Shown one piece after another: positions 20,935-35,500 of a stretch of DNA of 64,000 bases. The notes under the pieces are model-generated. The model saw only the letters and a program-made list of their open reading frames with translations, searched no databases and was not told the origin of the DNA. This DNA is from Chondrilla cf. caribensis. Taxonomy: Eukaryota; Porifera; Demospongiae; Chondrillida; Chondrillidae. Made by a program: the position numbers and the translations under genes. The stretch is taken from NCBI GenBank assembly GCA_964020155.1, contig OZ026548.1, positions 2,498,397-2,562,396 on the forward strand. The letters run 5' to 3'. The first letter of the stretch is position 1, and each line of letters starts with the position of its first letter.

Positions 20935-23900
20935 ATGGCCACTAGTAATGCACACGTTTTGTCTGGAACGGCAAAGATGTTACGACCGCAGTCTGCTCAT
21001 GAAAGCCAAAGCTACACAAGACATCCTTTGGTTCCGAGTATAGCTACCATGAACGGATCGTGGGGAAATTCAGACGCTACCAGCGAAATAAGGGTAAGTT
21101 CGTAACCCATGATAATATGAAGTGTTGGCAAACTTCGTTATTATCAATGTCCGGCATTATTTGGTTTTACAAAGTATTAAGAGTGATGCATTAAACACAA
21201 TATAGTGATTATCTACTTGAAGGTCTTACAAGCCAAATCCCACCTTAAGAATTAACGTTTCCTCGATATCCCATGCATACATAGAATCATCCGGCCATCA
21301 AATTACTGAATGACTTATCAAGATTATCCTCAGTGGAGATGGAGTTGCAGAAGAAGAGTGAAATTATGAATAACCTGAAACTAGAATTGGTTCAACTCCT
21401 TCAGAATCAGAGAGAAAAGGACCTGAGATACGTGGAAATGGAAGAGACTCTGGATACAGCCAGGATGAACAAAAGTCTAGAGGACCACCTCCAAATCAAG
21501 GTAGGCTACATATGAACGTACTTATGTAGTTTGTGCAGAGTGTAATCCAACGTCTTCATAGTGTCATGTACTCTGGTTGTCTCACGTTGATGTCTCTGTA
21601 GGTCATTGTGACTGTACAGTAAGATGTACGTATGCATTTATGTATAATTATACATACGTACGTACGTATATGTATACAGCAAACTCTCATTGATCCCCTG
21701 CTAATAGAAATGTGGCCTGATTAACAGGCTTGACAGACTATCCAAATTATTGTACGTACGTACGTACATGTATACGTACATAAATTCACAGTTTTAACCT
21801 TCAATCCTAATCCTTTCTCACTAGTAGAGATTTCCTGTTGAATGCTCTGTTCAGCGCTACTGATTTTCGTGCTACATATGTACGTACGTACATACTTAGT
21901 GGTTGCCTTGAAAGGGGTCTCCAAGGCTAAAGATTTTATTATATCAAGTCGAATACAAATACCAGCTGTACAAGAGCAATTCATGTACTGTACATACGTA
22001 TGTACGTACAGGCCCGACGGAAGCTATCTGAAAGTGGTGCGGCCAAAAAAATTTTTTTGGTGTTGCTCGCTTCGCTCGCAACAACTTCGCTCACTTAAGA
22101 CTGTATTAACAATCAAATCACAGTAGAAACATACAAGCAGATACACAAAAGGCAGTTAATAATACTATTGAGTCGATAAAGAATATATAACTAGCACTTG
22201 TCAGTAGACTTAAAAGAACCAAAAATGTTTTGTCTGTGTTCATGACCTGAAATGAAAGAATTGGCAACCTTGATCACATCCAGCTGATCTGTGATCTCCC
22301 TGTACACATGCAAAATCATGAGATGATTAACACGCTCTTGTGACATGGTGGATCGTAGATAGCTCTTGATGCGTCGGAGGGTGCTAAATGATCTCTCGCT
22401 TGTTGCATTGGTTGCCGGCATGACCAAAAGCAGACGCATTAGTGTGCATACTTCTGAAAGTAAAGTTTGGTTCGCTGGCGTGCATTCTTTAAAATAAGTA
22501 ATGATGTCTGAAAGTGCATATTTGCGGTCACATTTCCTCTCCATCATTGTGGTCGAGAAAATAACGAGTTGGGCTTTGAGTGTGGCACGGTCCAAGTCAT
22601 CTCCATAGAAATTGGTGATGAACTCCAGTTCATCATTGTAGTCTTCACCATTGGCTGCCTTCAGAAGTATGTCTTGTAGACGTCGGTACACTCGGAAGCC
22701 AGGCTGATCAAATCTCTTTGAGATGGCTGCAATGATCAAATCCAATGCTTCAAAGTAGATTTGTTTGTAAAACTCTTCAGGTGTCGCTGGTACTTCTTTG
22801 TCTGCAACATGTGTGGTAGTCTTCTTTTGGCGTGGTAAGCAAGGCTTATCAACCCCTATTTCCTCTGCTGTCTGGGAGACTTTTGTCCAAAACAGTCTGA
22901 ACTCAGCTTCACTCCGTAATGATTGCAATGTTCTCACGCTCATTGATACTACCTCCTGACCTTCAGCTGCAGAGATGTCCACTTTCTGCAAAGTACGGCT
23001 CAGGTTGTCACTGTGGCAAAGGATGAGGCTTCCTAAGTTAACACCAAAAAAAAAACTGAACATATTCATTTGTGATGCAACTCCTTGAATCCGTGCTTTC
23101 ATGTCGGTAACCTTTGCAGAATCAATGGATTCGACCCATAGTGCTTGTAGGGCATTGTAGTTTTTCAAGATACTCTCCAGTGCATCAGCCCTGACTGTCC
23201 ACCTGGTAGGGCAGAGTACTGCAATTCCTGGAGAATCTGATGCCATGGCTGATTTGATTCGGTTGAAGGCAATGTCTCTCTTGGGTGACTTCTTGATCAA
23301 CTTGGTAATCTCAAACGTCGTGTCTAGTGCATTCTTCATCACGGAACATTTCTTGATGGCATCAGCACATGCAAGGTTCAGTGAATGCCCGTAGCAATGC
23401 GTATAGATAGCCCTTGACTCTTCTTGGAGCAACCTTGTGGCTACCCCTGACTTTGAACCGCTCATAGATGCCGCTCCATCATAGCACTGTCCCCTGATTT
23501 TCGTTGTCGAGAGGTTAAAACGCTGCATGGTGTCTTGGATGATGCTGTAAATTGTAACTGAATCGATTGACTCAGCCATGTACAATCCAACAAAATCTTC
23601 ATGCGTCTCAAAGCCACTGTCAACCCAACGGAAACATAAAACCACCTGCTCGCGATTGGAGACGTCACTTGTTTCGTCCACCATGATAGTGTAATGTGGT
23701 GCATTCTGGATACCACATGCTACCTCACGAAGCACTTGCAGTGCCATTACTTTGATTATTTCATTTTGCATGTCCGACGATGTGTATTTGTCAGTCTTTT
23801 TTCGAATCCATGTACTCACCCTTTCGTCATCCTCTGCACGAAGCTTCAATAACTGCATGAAATTCGAGTCTTCTTCATCACCATCACCACGTAGGGCCAA

Positions 23901-26900
23901 ACCTTGCCTTGTCAGAAATCTTATATTTGATATCAGTTTCAGCAAACACTGCCGGCGATCCAGTCTTTCTTGGGCAAACTGCGATGACAAACTTTCGGCG
24001 ACATCCCGAGTTGTGGCTGGTAAAGTAAATACCTTCAAAACAGCATCTTTGTGGCATCTCGTCTGTTCGTGTGCCGGAAACTTGACACACGCATCCTTCC
24101 AGTTTGTATAGCCGGTGGATATGTACGTAGTCTCAAGGCTACCGCTACCGAAAAGTTTGTTCTCTGCGTACGCTTTTACGCAAGTGAAGCAGAACACGGA
24201 GTCGCTATCTTCAGCATAGTGTAGCCACTTCCAGCGAGAAAACCACTGTGGTTTGAAAGGGCGCAGAACAACAGTCTTCTTTCCGAACGATCGTTTTGGG
24301 AAATTGAAGTGAATGGGCTGATGTGGTTTCTCTCCGACGGAAGGTGTGGGCAATTTGCTGCGTTTGGATGAAGGACCAGACTCAGCCATCTTTCACTTTT
24401 ACGAGGTACGAAAGGCAATGATGACGCAATATTCGATGACGTCGAAAAGTGTTAATCGAAACATGGCTGATTGTCACGGCGTTCGTTTCGTATTTGTAAA
24501 AGGGCGACCTGTAAACGTTGGGAAAACCCACACTATTTAAAAAAGAAAGACAAAGGGCACCAAAAAAGTGGTGCGGCCAAAACCGCTGCAGCCGCTGCGG
24601 TTCCGTCGGCCCTGACGTACGTATGTTGAATTAAAATTGCATTGAATTCTAATTAATCCTCCAGTGGTTTATCTGATATCAATTTTGTTCACAAATTCAT
24701 TTACGTATGTATGTACATATGAAAATGATTTGGATAATCTGCCACTGTTTTCCTTCATGAATTCCAGTGGATTGATGAGTATTTACCCAACGTAATACAT
24801 ATATGTACATACATACATACGTACATGTCTGTACATACGTACGTACGTATGTGTATGTTCCTACATTTTCAGGTTGACAAGATGGCAAAGGACTTAAAGG
24901 TGTCCAAAAAGAAAAGTGGAGAATTATCATCTGAAGTGGCTCAATGCAATATGAGAATAAGAGGGCTCCAAGAAGAGCTGAGGAGTGAAAAGGAGAAGAA
25001 TAGATTGTCTAATGAGCATGTGGTCATGTTGAAAGAGAACCTGGAGAGCAAGCAATCTTCTGTTGTTGAGCTCAAGAGAATGGTGAGTGTGGAAATTATG
25101 GATGCTGGGGAATGGAGTATGTACGTACATTATACATTATACATACATACATATGTACGTATGTATGTACGTATATCCTGTTCTGACCCATGTATGTATG
25201 TACATGTGTACGTATATTGTCTTACTGATTTACCTTATCTTGCATATATTGACATTTACTGTACAGAACTAAATACAGTACATGCATATCATAATGCATG
25301 TACTGTAGATACTGTAGTATTATTGTATTGATACATTAGTACACTGAACATACGTACGTACGTATGTATGTATATAGGTACGTATGTCTATGTACATATG
25401 TATGTTTTGTGTGTACATACGTGTGTGTATACTTGCGTACAGTATATGTATTTGTTCTTCAGCTTGATACAGAACGTCTTGCAGTAAAGGAGATGAAGCA
25501 GAGAATAACTTCACTACAGAAGAATTTGGAAGATCAAAGGCAATCAGCCACTATAGCTCAACAAGACAGTACAAGGCGAAGAGACCATTTAGTGGCACAA
25601 GCAGAGAAAAAGGTACGTACATATGTATGTACGTATGTATGTACATGCTTACTAATACATGACTACATTTGTCCACTAAATATACGTACGTACGTATGTA
25701 CTGATCATGTGCACTACATTATATGTAGTAACATCAAATAATATTACTGACATTATATTTTGTATGTGCATACGTATGTACATACGTATGTACGTATGTA
25801 CGTATAATATCTGTGCACATCACATTCTTTAGTTACAAAACCAGATCAAAGACCTCGAGGAAAAGCTGATATTATCCAAGGCTAGTGAATCTGCTATGAC
25901 AACTAGACTGAGATCAGTGGAGAAAGAGGTACGTATGTGTATCTCTGGTAGGGCTGTATCGGACACACGTACAAGTGCTTGAGCTTTGGCTTGATTGCTA
26001 ACTCAGGCTTTGCCCTCATAAACAGTCAAGCCAAAGTGTCGGTATCCACTACAGCCCTACCAGAGGTACGTACTTTAGTTGTTATGTGGTATGTTTCCAT
26101 ATAAATTATGTAATCAAATACAGTGGATCCTCTTTGAACAAAGGACACCATAGAAAATACCTCCCTACAAAGGACACTCCCTGAGGGACCCAAAATAGAC
26201 TTTCCTACTATAATTTTGATACATTTTCACTTCCAAAGAGAGGACATCCTCTCTACAAAGGACAAAATTAGCTGGTCCCAATATGTCCTTCATAGAGTCT
26301 CTGCTGTACTACGTACTTCACTTTCATACCTCATTGTTATTACAACTAACTACCAGTTGATAGGCAATTAATTCTTTGTTATTTTAGTAGATAAGTATGT
26401 ATCATTCATCTTTTGATAGTTGTGACTTTTGTATTTTCAATACCACTATTCAATACTGTAATTGTGATAATTCCTAATATTGACAACATGCAATTGTTGT
26501 GTTGAGGATGTAGGGTATCGTCCAATACTAGTACATATATGTACGTACGTACATATGTGCTTGGTAAGTTACGTACGTACATACGTACATATCACATGTG
26601 CCAATATGTACGTATGAATGCAATAGTTGGGGATCAGAAACATATGTACGTACATACGTACGTACGTACGTACTTACTAATGAGTTATTCTTTGTTTTCT
26701 GTTCAGCTGCGTGATGTGAACTCAGAGGCTGTGTCCACTGCAAGACCATGGATGACCCACCACCCTCTGCCCAGCCAGTACAGTGCTGTTGCTTGTGTTC
26801 AAGAATTGAGCTCTAAGTGTGATCAGTTGAAGAAGAGTGAAGACTACCTTAATGTCCAGTTAGCCACTGTAAGCTACTTACATATGTATGTAGTGTTTGG

Positions 26901-29900
26901 TTTGAAATCCTGTGCTTGAGTCTAATAACATCGTGCATGTACATGCGTACGTACGTACATTCACTGGATGTACTTTTATGCTCCGGTACACACTGGATGT
27001 ACATACGTACGTACATATGAACATTTGTACATAAATGTACAGAATACTGGAAAGGGTCTTACATACGTACGTACATTATGTATAACATTGTGCGTTTGTA
27101 TGTATACTGATTATTATGTACGTATGTACGTATGTATTCTACTCACTAGTTACTGCAACTACGTACATATACATGCATGTGTATACGTACGTACATTTCT
27201 CCACACACTTCTGTATCAATACGTACGTACGTATGTATAGAGTATGGCATTATTTTTTCTCAAATCATTTTAGACAGAAAAGAAATTCCAGCACTGCACC
27301 TATTCATTGGAGGAGGTCACTGATATTATTAGTAGTGCCATTCAGGTACGTACGTATGTGTTATGTGCATACGTACATACATGTGGAAAATACTGTATTC
27401 ACACCATGTATGCACATACGTATGTACGTACATATAGGAGTCCAATGGGAGCTGTAATCATCTAATGAAGACTCTGGGTGAACTGATCAGTAACCTTGAA
27501 GTACAAGGCACTTCCCCCGTCCGCCATTCTCCTGTCTGTAGCAGTGGTAACAGCAGCTCAACTGACAGTAGTGGAGATGAAGAAGGTGACACGGAGCTGA
27601 AACCTGCTGAATTAGACAGTGGTGCCCTGTTGAAGCAGTCTCTAACACAACTCCTGACCATGGCAAAGGACCACCTGTGTGTGATTTCCTCTTCTCATGA
27701 TCAACTTTGTCAGGACTTGACTGACGGATGTGGAGGACTAGACATTGTAGGGAGCACTGCTGAAGACATGCTGAAGATTGTGTTTGCTAGACTCAAAGAA
27801 GCAGAGGCCAATGTGAAAGAGATCAATGACCAGTAATTGTTTTTGTGCTGACGTATGCACATTTCTGTGTATTCACTTACGTATTTACGTACCAACGTAC
27901 GTACATAAGCATACATACGTATGTACTGAAGGGACAAGTGTACTGTCATTCCCTATGAATGTATGAGTTCCCAAATCAAATTGGTTTCAATGGCCCAAAA
28001 TTGGATCTATTTGGGATGATATGTATGTGTGTGCTGATTCAGTGTTGTGGTACACAGGAGAGCCATTGGAGATACATACGTATGTACATACATACATACG
28101 TAGTACACACTTGTTGTGTATGTACCCATGTACGTACGTATGTACATGCCTACTTCTGTAATAATGTGCTAGTCCCTGTACACATACGTATGTATGTACG
28201 TAGATATAATTATTCCTGCTGTGTACAGTTCACCACTCTGTTTTGTGTTTTGCGTAGGTTATCTGCTGTGAAGCATGATCATGAAGTGTCCTGGAAGGGT
28301 GCTTTGACTGCGCTGAGGGCTGATACTGATGACAGGACTAAGGTTGCTGTGGAAACAGCAAGGCAGGAGGAAAGGGAGCTGGTGAAAAATGAGATGTCAC
28401 ATGCAATGGAGGAGCTGACTCGACAACACACCGAGCGTTTGGAAGAGAAGACGAGAGAAAAGGAAGAATTGACTGCGGATATTGATGAGTTAAAAAAGGT
28501 TAGTAAGAAAAGTATGCATTCATTAGTAGTTGTATACATGTGGTATTGTACATACGTACGTATGTGTATTTGCTTACGTTATCCAGACATAGCTGTTGTA
28601 TGCCCTACAGTATATTTATATGTACGTATGTACGTGCATGCATATGTGTACATACGTATGTACAGTGTGTGTACGTATGTATGTAGTGAAAATTATGTTT
28701 GTATGTACATACGTACGTATGTATGTGTGCAGTAAGGGCTCAGAATGAACTTAGTGTGGTATTAATCTGATGTTGTACGGGTGATTGCTCAGACTTTATC
28801 CAGCAAACAGAAGGAAATTGAACAGCTGGTTTTAGAAAAATCTGAACTGACGGACAATGTGGCACTTATTGAAGAAACCATGGTGAGTTAAGTATGGTAG
28901 AATCAGACCTCTTTACAACATCACTCCTGTTTCCACACTTCCCCTGTCATTATAACCAGTTTGCTGTTACAACCAGCACAATTACTGTGAGTGTGAATAC
29001 ACACATGCCCAATTGACATGTTATAAAGAGCCTGTCCTTGTAACAAGTGCTGTTGTCAGTGGTCAGACTGTATTGGTGCAATTGTGAGTACGTATGTACG
29101 TACATATGTACAATATATTATGCTGTAATATTATCGTATGTGTACAGTGACTGTGGTGATTGTAATTACCCAGTGTTTTCTATCTTTTGTATTCAGTCAA
29201 AAAACAAAACAGATTTGGCAACTATGACTGAGGGTTATGAAGAGAAGCTATCCAAGGCTGAGGAAGAACTCGCAGCAGTACAGGTACAGACTGCCTTGTC
29301 TTGTACAGTACATACGTACATGCATACGTACGTATGTCTTGGGTTGGTTACTCCAGATGTTCTTGTGTATCAAGGTCTGTGTACATACGTACGTACGTAT
29401 GTATAATGTGGGTGTGGTATATTTCGTGGTCCAATAAAGGTACAGTGTGTGAATATCTGTGCTATATATTCACACTCATGCATTACAGGTAGTGTCTCAC
29501 CAACACGCACTGACAATAGTTGCTATGGAGAAGAAACTTGTGTCCGCTATAACTAAGATAGCTGAACTTGAGAAAGCCCTTTCAGAGCACCAGACCTCCA
29601 GGATTGAAGTTGACAGTCCTACAGAGTCAGTATGTCCAAGTAAGATGTCTGGGGATGTAGCAGACAGGAGCCATGGAGACCTAGAAGGAGGGGAAGTGAT
29701 CAAGAGACTCCAAGAGGAGCATCTGAGAGAAAAGGAAGGATTAGAACGAGAGTTGGGTGAGCAAAAGTAAGTTGAACGATGATAATTGTTTATCTACATA
29801 AATATGTACAAAAAAGATATTGTGCTTCTGGAACTCACTTAAGATGCATATGCACATACATATGTACGTATATAAATGCGTTTGCTGAATGTTGTGAATG

Positions 29901-32492
29901 TTATGTATGTACGTACATGCATACATATGATATGTCTTGTACGTATGTTTAGAGAAGAATATTGTCGTACTGTACAAAAATGTGAAGTCCTACAGAAGAG
30001 AAACAAAGAGTTAGAAGAGGAGTTCTCCACAGTTAAAAAGGAATGCCAGGAATCTCAAGGTACGTATGTACGTACTTACGTACATACGTATGTACATGCA
30101 TATGTGCATACGCATTTGTGTGTTCATGTACGTATGCCTACATCCATATTTACACTAACATACACCATATTCATTCTCACTTGTCATTTATTGCACGGTA
30201 CATGCAGTGCATATATCAGGTAGGGTGTTTGTGCAGAATGTGTGCATATACGTACTCGTGTACGTACTTACGTACGTACGTACGTATATGCAGCGTCTAA
30301 TCTACGCATGTACGTACGTATGCTTGTTCCCCTCACAAAGATCATCTTCGTATTGAACATAAGGAGAAGCTAGATGATCTCAACTTTAGGCTAGCCAACC
30401 AGGAAGAAGACCTGATCAGGAAACAGCAGGAAATTGACTCCTTACAGGTCAACCTCATGTTAAATCCACACCTTCACTGTACCTTCAGTATGTCTATAAC
30501 TAGGCTGATGTTAAATATACATACGTATGTATGTACGTACATACGTATATACATTTTTGTTATACTCTATACATACATTCACATACGTACGTATGTGAAT
30601 GTACCTACGTGTACCTACTTTCCTCAGGCTGAAGTTGCCAGTAAGGTGAAGAATATTGAGGAATTGTCATTAACAGTGCAAGAGCTAAAATCAACACAGA
30701 TTACAGTTGGCAAGGAGACAGGTTTCTCTGATAGCGTTCTTCCCAAGACCCACAAGTCTGCATTGCTCAATGCAAGGAGACCAAGGACTACTCACAGTGT
30801 ACATACAAGTGGAGAGGTGCGTAGTAGTATATTTGCTATTTTTATGTATTTGTACTTGTATACGTATGTACGTACGTATGTAGACCACAGGGGTAAAGCT
30901 ACGTATGTAGACCACAGGGGTAAAGCTACGTATGTACACTGTACCTTGTACAGTATGTACGTACGTATGTACGTATGCAATAGAAAGTATTTACTAATCT
31001 CCTGCCTGGCTCTTAATCAATTAATCCCAAACAATGAAGCCTGTCTGGTAACCTGTGATATACCACATACGTATATCAGCACACTTTTCCCTTTGATCCA
31101 CCTAACAATTGCCCACATACTGCTACGTGTATACGTACGTACGTATGTGCGAACGTATGTATGTTTGATGCTGAATGTGTGCACACACCATTTGACTGTA
31201 CAGATGACTCATGTGGTACGTTAATTATCCTCTCCTTGGTGATTTGAATGAAGGTGGTACATACGTACTGTATGTCAGTCAACGCACTCTGGTTTGGCCA
31301 TACTGTGTACATACGTACATATGTACATACATACGTACTTGTATATTGTTGCGTGTATTGTTGCAGGAGTCCACTTCAAGTGAGCTTGGAGCTGTGTGTG
31401 TTAGTGAGAGACACAGTCAGGTCATCAGCCAGCAGAAGCAGACCATCAAGGACTTGAGGCAGAAGCTGAAGGATTTAAAAGAGTCTAAACCTCCCAGTGA
31501 GTTATACACTGGGATAATGTATGTACGTATGTACTTACAGTACATATTTATGTACATATGTACATACGTACATACATAATATTTAATATAGGTTCTCATA
31601 AGGGATTTTATGTACTGTATTTGCTCTAATAATTGTGTGGGGTGTGTGTTGTAGACATTTACATACGTACATACGTATACGTATGTACATAATTACTCAA
31701 TACTGGCTCTCCTTTCCAAACCAGTGGGGTTCACTCTTGAAATAGTGCGTGATAGGGTTGCTAAGTACATATGTACTTTACACATATATGCAGCTGTATT
31801 TTTTCATATATATGTATGTAATTGTTTTCTCGACTAAAATTATATGTACGTATTAGTGTACGTACGTACGTACGTATATGTATGTAAGCTGTACATGCAT
31901 AATATGATGCTCTGTGAACCCATTTATCAAAGGCATTATGAGATTATATTACGTACGTACGTACGTACATATGTCTGACATGAATACAGTTGATTATCAA
32001 AAGGTTGCTGTGTGGTGTGTAGTGTATGCATCTCACGTTGGATCCTTCTCTCCACAGCACCCAGTCAACTGGCACTGATCCACAAAGCCCAGGAGCTGAG
32101 TTACAAGGTGAACACTCTACAAAGTGAGGCAAATCTTTATAACAGAGTAGATGCAGGAACACTGCCAGGTGGAATGGAGGCACAGACACAGACGTTAGCT
32201 AACATGGAGGACATCAGTCCTGCAAACTGTCAGGACCTGCAGAATGCTCTGGAGGCCAGTGAACACATGGTGAGATGTTACGTATTCACACGTATGTATG
32301 TACGTATGTACGTATATGGTGTAAGCTCATGTATTGTGTACGTAGTGTAAGTGGTAAACTGCAAAAATATTGCAGTTTACCACTTACTGGAAGATTACAG
32401 CATGTATCTACGTTTGACTACGATAGTGTGGCTGGGTATGAGTATTTGCTATCTGAAAAGCAAATTGCATCACATCTACGTAGTGTGTGTGT

Positions 32493-32543
<51 letters not shown>

Positions 32544-35500
32544 TTGTGTGTGTGCCGCATACGTGTGTTTGTAGTAAACTCAATGTTATGGTTATTATAA
32601 TCTGACACTTCCTAAATAGGACACATTGATTAATTAGCACTTCATTAATATCATGTTAACACAACACAACACAACAATTCCCACCTAGTCTCACTGTTGC
32701 TGTGATGCAACAGTTACTATTACGTAAATAACAGGAATCCTGATCTGTGGCAACATACCTACCTACATATGTATGGATGTGCATATTATTCCCATAATAC
32801 TGTCTGACTATTTATATTATTGTATATACTTTTATGGATGTATATGTATGTGTATGATTAATAATAGTCATTATGTACAGTATATTCACATGATGGACCC
32901 GTTCTTATACTTACGTATATATCATACTCTACAGTTGATTCACCTACTAGTTGGTCTGTGTCAGAGCCTGTCATATGAACCATCTCCACCTAAAGACTCT
33001 GTTGTACACATACCATCAAGTGAAAGAGCTGATTTGATCAGAGAACGAAGAAAGGTTTGTATAAATGTATAACATCCATTACCATAGAAACAGTATTATT
33101 ATCCAGCAATTTTATAATGTATAAAGCGTTAGCAACCGTATAAAGTGTTAGCAACAGTATAAAGCGTTAGCAACGGATGCTATACTGGTTTAGACATGGA
33201 CACTCGGTATTTTATATGTCATAATGCCCTTGTGCCCATGTCTTAACCACTAAATACTGATGGCTCAGATGGTGTACATACGTACGTACGTATGTACGTA
33301 TGTACATTTATATATGTACATGTCCAAGTATTATATAACCAACCTATCTCTTTGGACAAAAGGTCTTCGTTTTCTTTGCTGTCTCTCTCTCTCTGGTGTT
33401 CACTGCCCTTGCCAGTGCATACAGCTGAATGCCTGTTATTATTATTAAGACTCTCTATTGATATTTTCAACAATACCCCCTAATACACATTTTAATATGT
33501 ACGTACATACATATGTACACTTCTACATAGCTAGTCAATACCTCTGGTAAGAAGTATAAATTTGATGCGACAATCAAAGTACTTACGTATGTATATTTAT
33601 GTATAATACCTATTACTCACGTAGTAGTTACGTATATTATGTTTACTATAAAAGTACGTTCCTTCAAAATATATTAATCCACCCTGTGATAACCTGTGAT
33701 AAGAATAGCTTTTTTCCACTTTACTGTAGAACTATGATGAACATTCATACACAAACTATGTATGTACGTATGTATATGTACATACATATGCAGTACACAT
33801 GTACTGTATCGTGATGTTTGTTCACACACAGTACATGTGACTGTAGTACTGTACATACGGTGTATGTACATACATAGATATTTGTACCTCCTTATATCCT
33901 CCTCATACTTATCGTAGTTTGTGAAAGTTATGAACAGTCAAGTGGAGAAAGCATTAAAAATGCTCCATTCTAAGGAGAGGTTATTGGAAGTTGCGAGAAA
34001 GGAGGTTAAAGGACTACAGTGAGTCACCTTGGTGTCTACGTTATGATAGTGGTATGACTTGGACATGGTGACATACTGTATGCTCTATCCGTCCAGACAC
34101 TCTCAACAAGAAACCTTAGAGGCAACTGTATCAACAGCTGTACGTTAGTATGTGTACATACGTATGTACGTACATAACATTACATAACATGTTCGTATAT
34201 ATGTACAATACTTATGTAACATTCCCAATATTATGTATGTGTGTACGTACATACGTACGTATGTACATATGTATGTCCTCCATATGTGATTCGATATATC
34301 GATTAATTTGTTTGTCTATTTGTTCACATGTGTCATTATTTTCAATTAATAATTCACTTTTATGTACATGTTTACATACGTACGTACGTACCAACCATCA
34401 TAGATTTTCTATTTTTGGGTAAGTCTATGATACATCTCCATTTTACTGTAGTCCTTGGCAGAAGAGCAAGGTAAGAAAGCAAGACAGCTATCAGAAGAAC
34501 TAGCTAATGTACAAGATGAACTGGATCAACAAAAGAGATTGAATGAGACTTTGCTAAAGAGAAAGGTATGTACGTACGTACGTACATACACACGTACATA
34601 TTATGTTATACGTATATTACATATACTGTATAATATGACACATTGTACAAGTACATACATTGCAACATGTTGGATTATTTGTTCCAAATATGTATGTATA
34701 TTATGTATTTACATATGTATGTACGTACATACATAGTTATTTTATGTATGACATACGTAATGGATGTGTCTTTGTCTTCCATCTAGAGACTATCTGAAGA
34801 CCAGCAGAAAAGGATGAGTGTGCTTAAGAACAGACACTCTTGTATGACAACACCAGAAGAAGTAAAACACAAAGTGTGTGAGCATTTATGTGTGTGTTGT
34901 TAGGGGCTCATGTAGTGTGGAGGAGGGGATTTCTGTGTGTATGTACGTATGTACGTACGTACATATGTATGTATGTGCGTACATACGTACCTTTGTAAAA
35001 CTCCCTGTTTTAGCTATATCTCATGCATATACACATGCCAGTTATGTATTTGATTAAAGTATGTACGTAATACGAACATACGTACGTATATGTACGTACT
35101 TACGTATATACAGGTATATACGTACATATGTATATACGCTTGTTCTCACACCTACATAGTATATACGTACTTTAATGTGAGTCTGTGTGAATGTGTCATG
35201 TACGTATTACTTTCTGTTAGCTGGAGAAGCAGAAAATTAGTCATAGTGAGCAAATGAAGAAGAAAGCCATCCAAATAACAGGACTAAGAAAGGTAAGTAC
35301 GTACATACATACTTGTCATACGCACATATAACTAATTTTCAAAGAGCTGAAAAACTTGTTGAAATTGAAGAAAATTGCTTATAAAGCCTAGTATGATTAC
35401 TAGATACATACGTACATACGTATGTACGTACGTATGTTACTGTTACAATATTCACAATCCATGCTAGGGTAGGGACAGTACATCACATTTTCACCTTGTT

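Larger units (their letters stand above)
24690..35460. repeat. TACGTA/TATGTACGT-type tetranucleotide repeats in many introns
   Basis: Imperfect, self-complementary runs of (TACG)n and (TATGTACG)n recur in most introns of the coiled-coil gene, for example near 24835, 25360, 25615, 25780, 26640, 27120, 27190, 28080, 28680, 30065, 30260, 30530, 30960, 31860, 31955, 33280, 34240, 34380, 34570, 34940, 35080 and 35410. Shorter runs are seen from about 17540 to 22000. They are rare before 17 kb and after 36 kb. Confidence 0.9.

Noticed and set aside
22191..24389. Transposase as a domesticated host gene
   Set aside because: It sits between matching terminal inverted repeats inside another gene's intron, so an ordinary transposon is the better reading.
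24690..35460. CRISPR-like or satellite array from the TACGTA runs
   Set aside because: There is no constant repeat length or spacer pattern; these are scattered simple repeats in introns.
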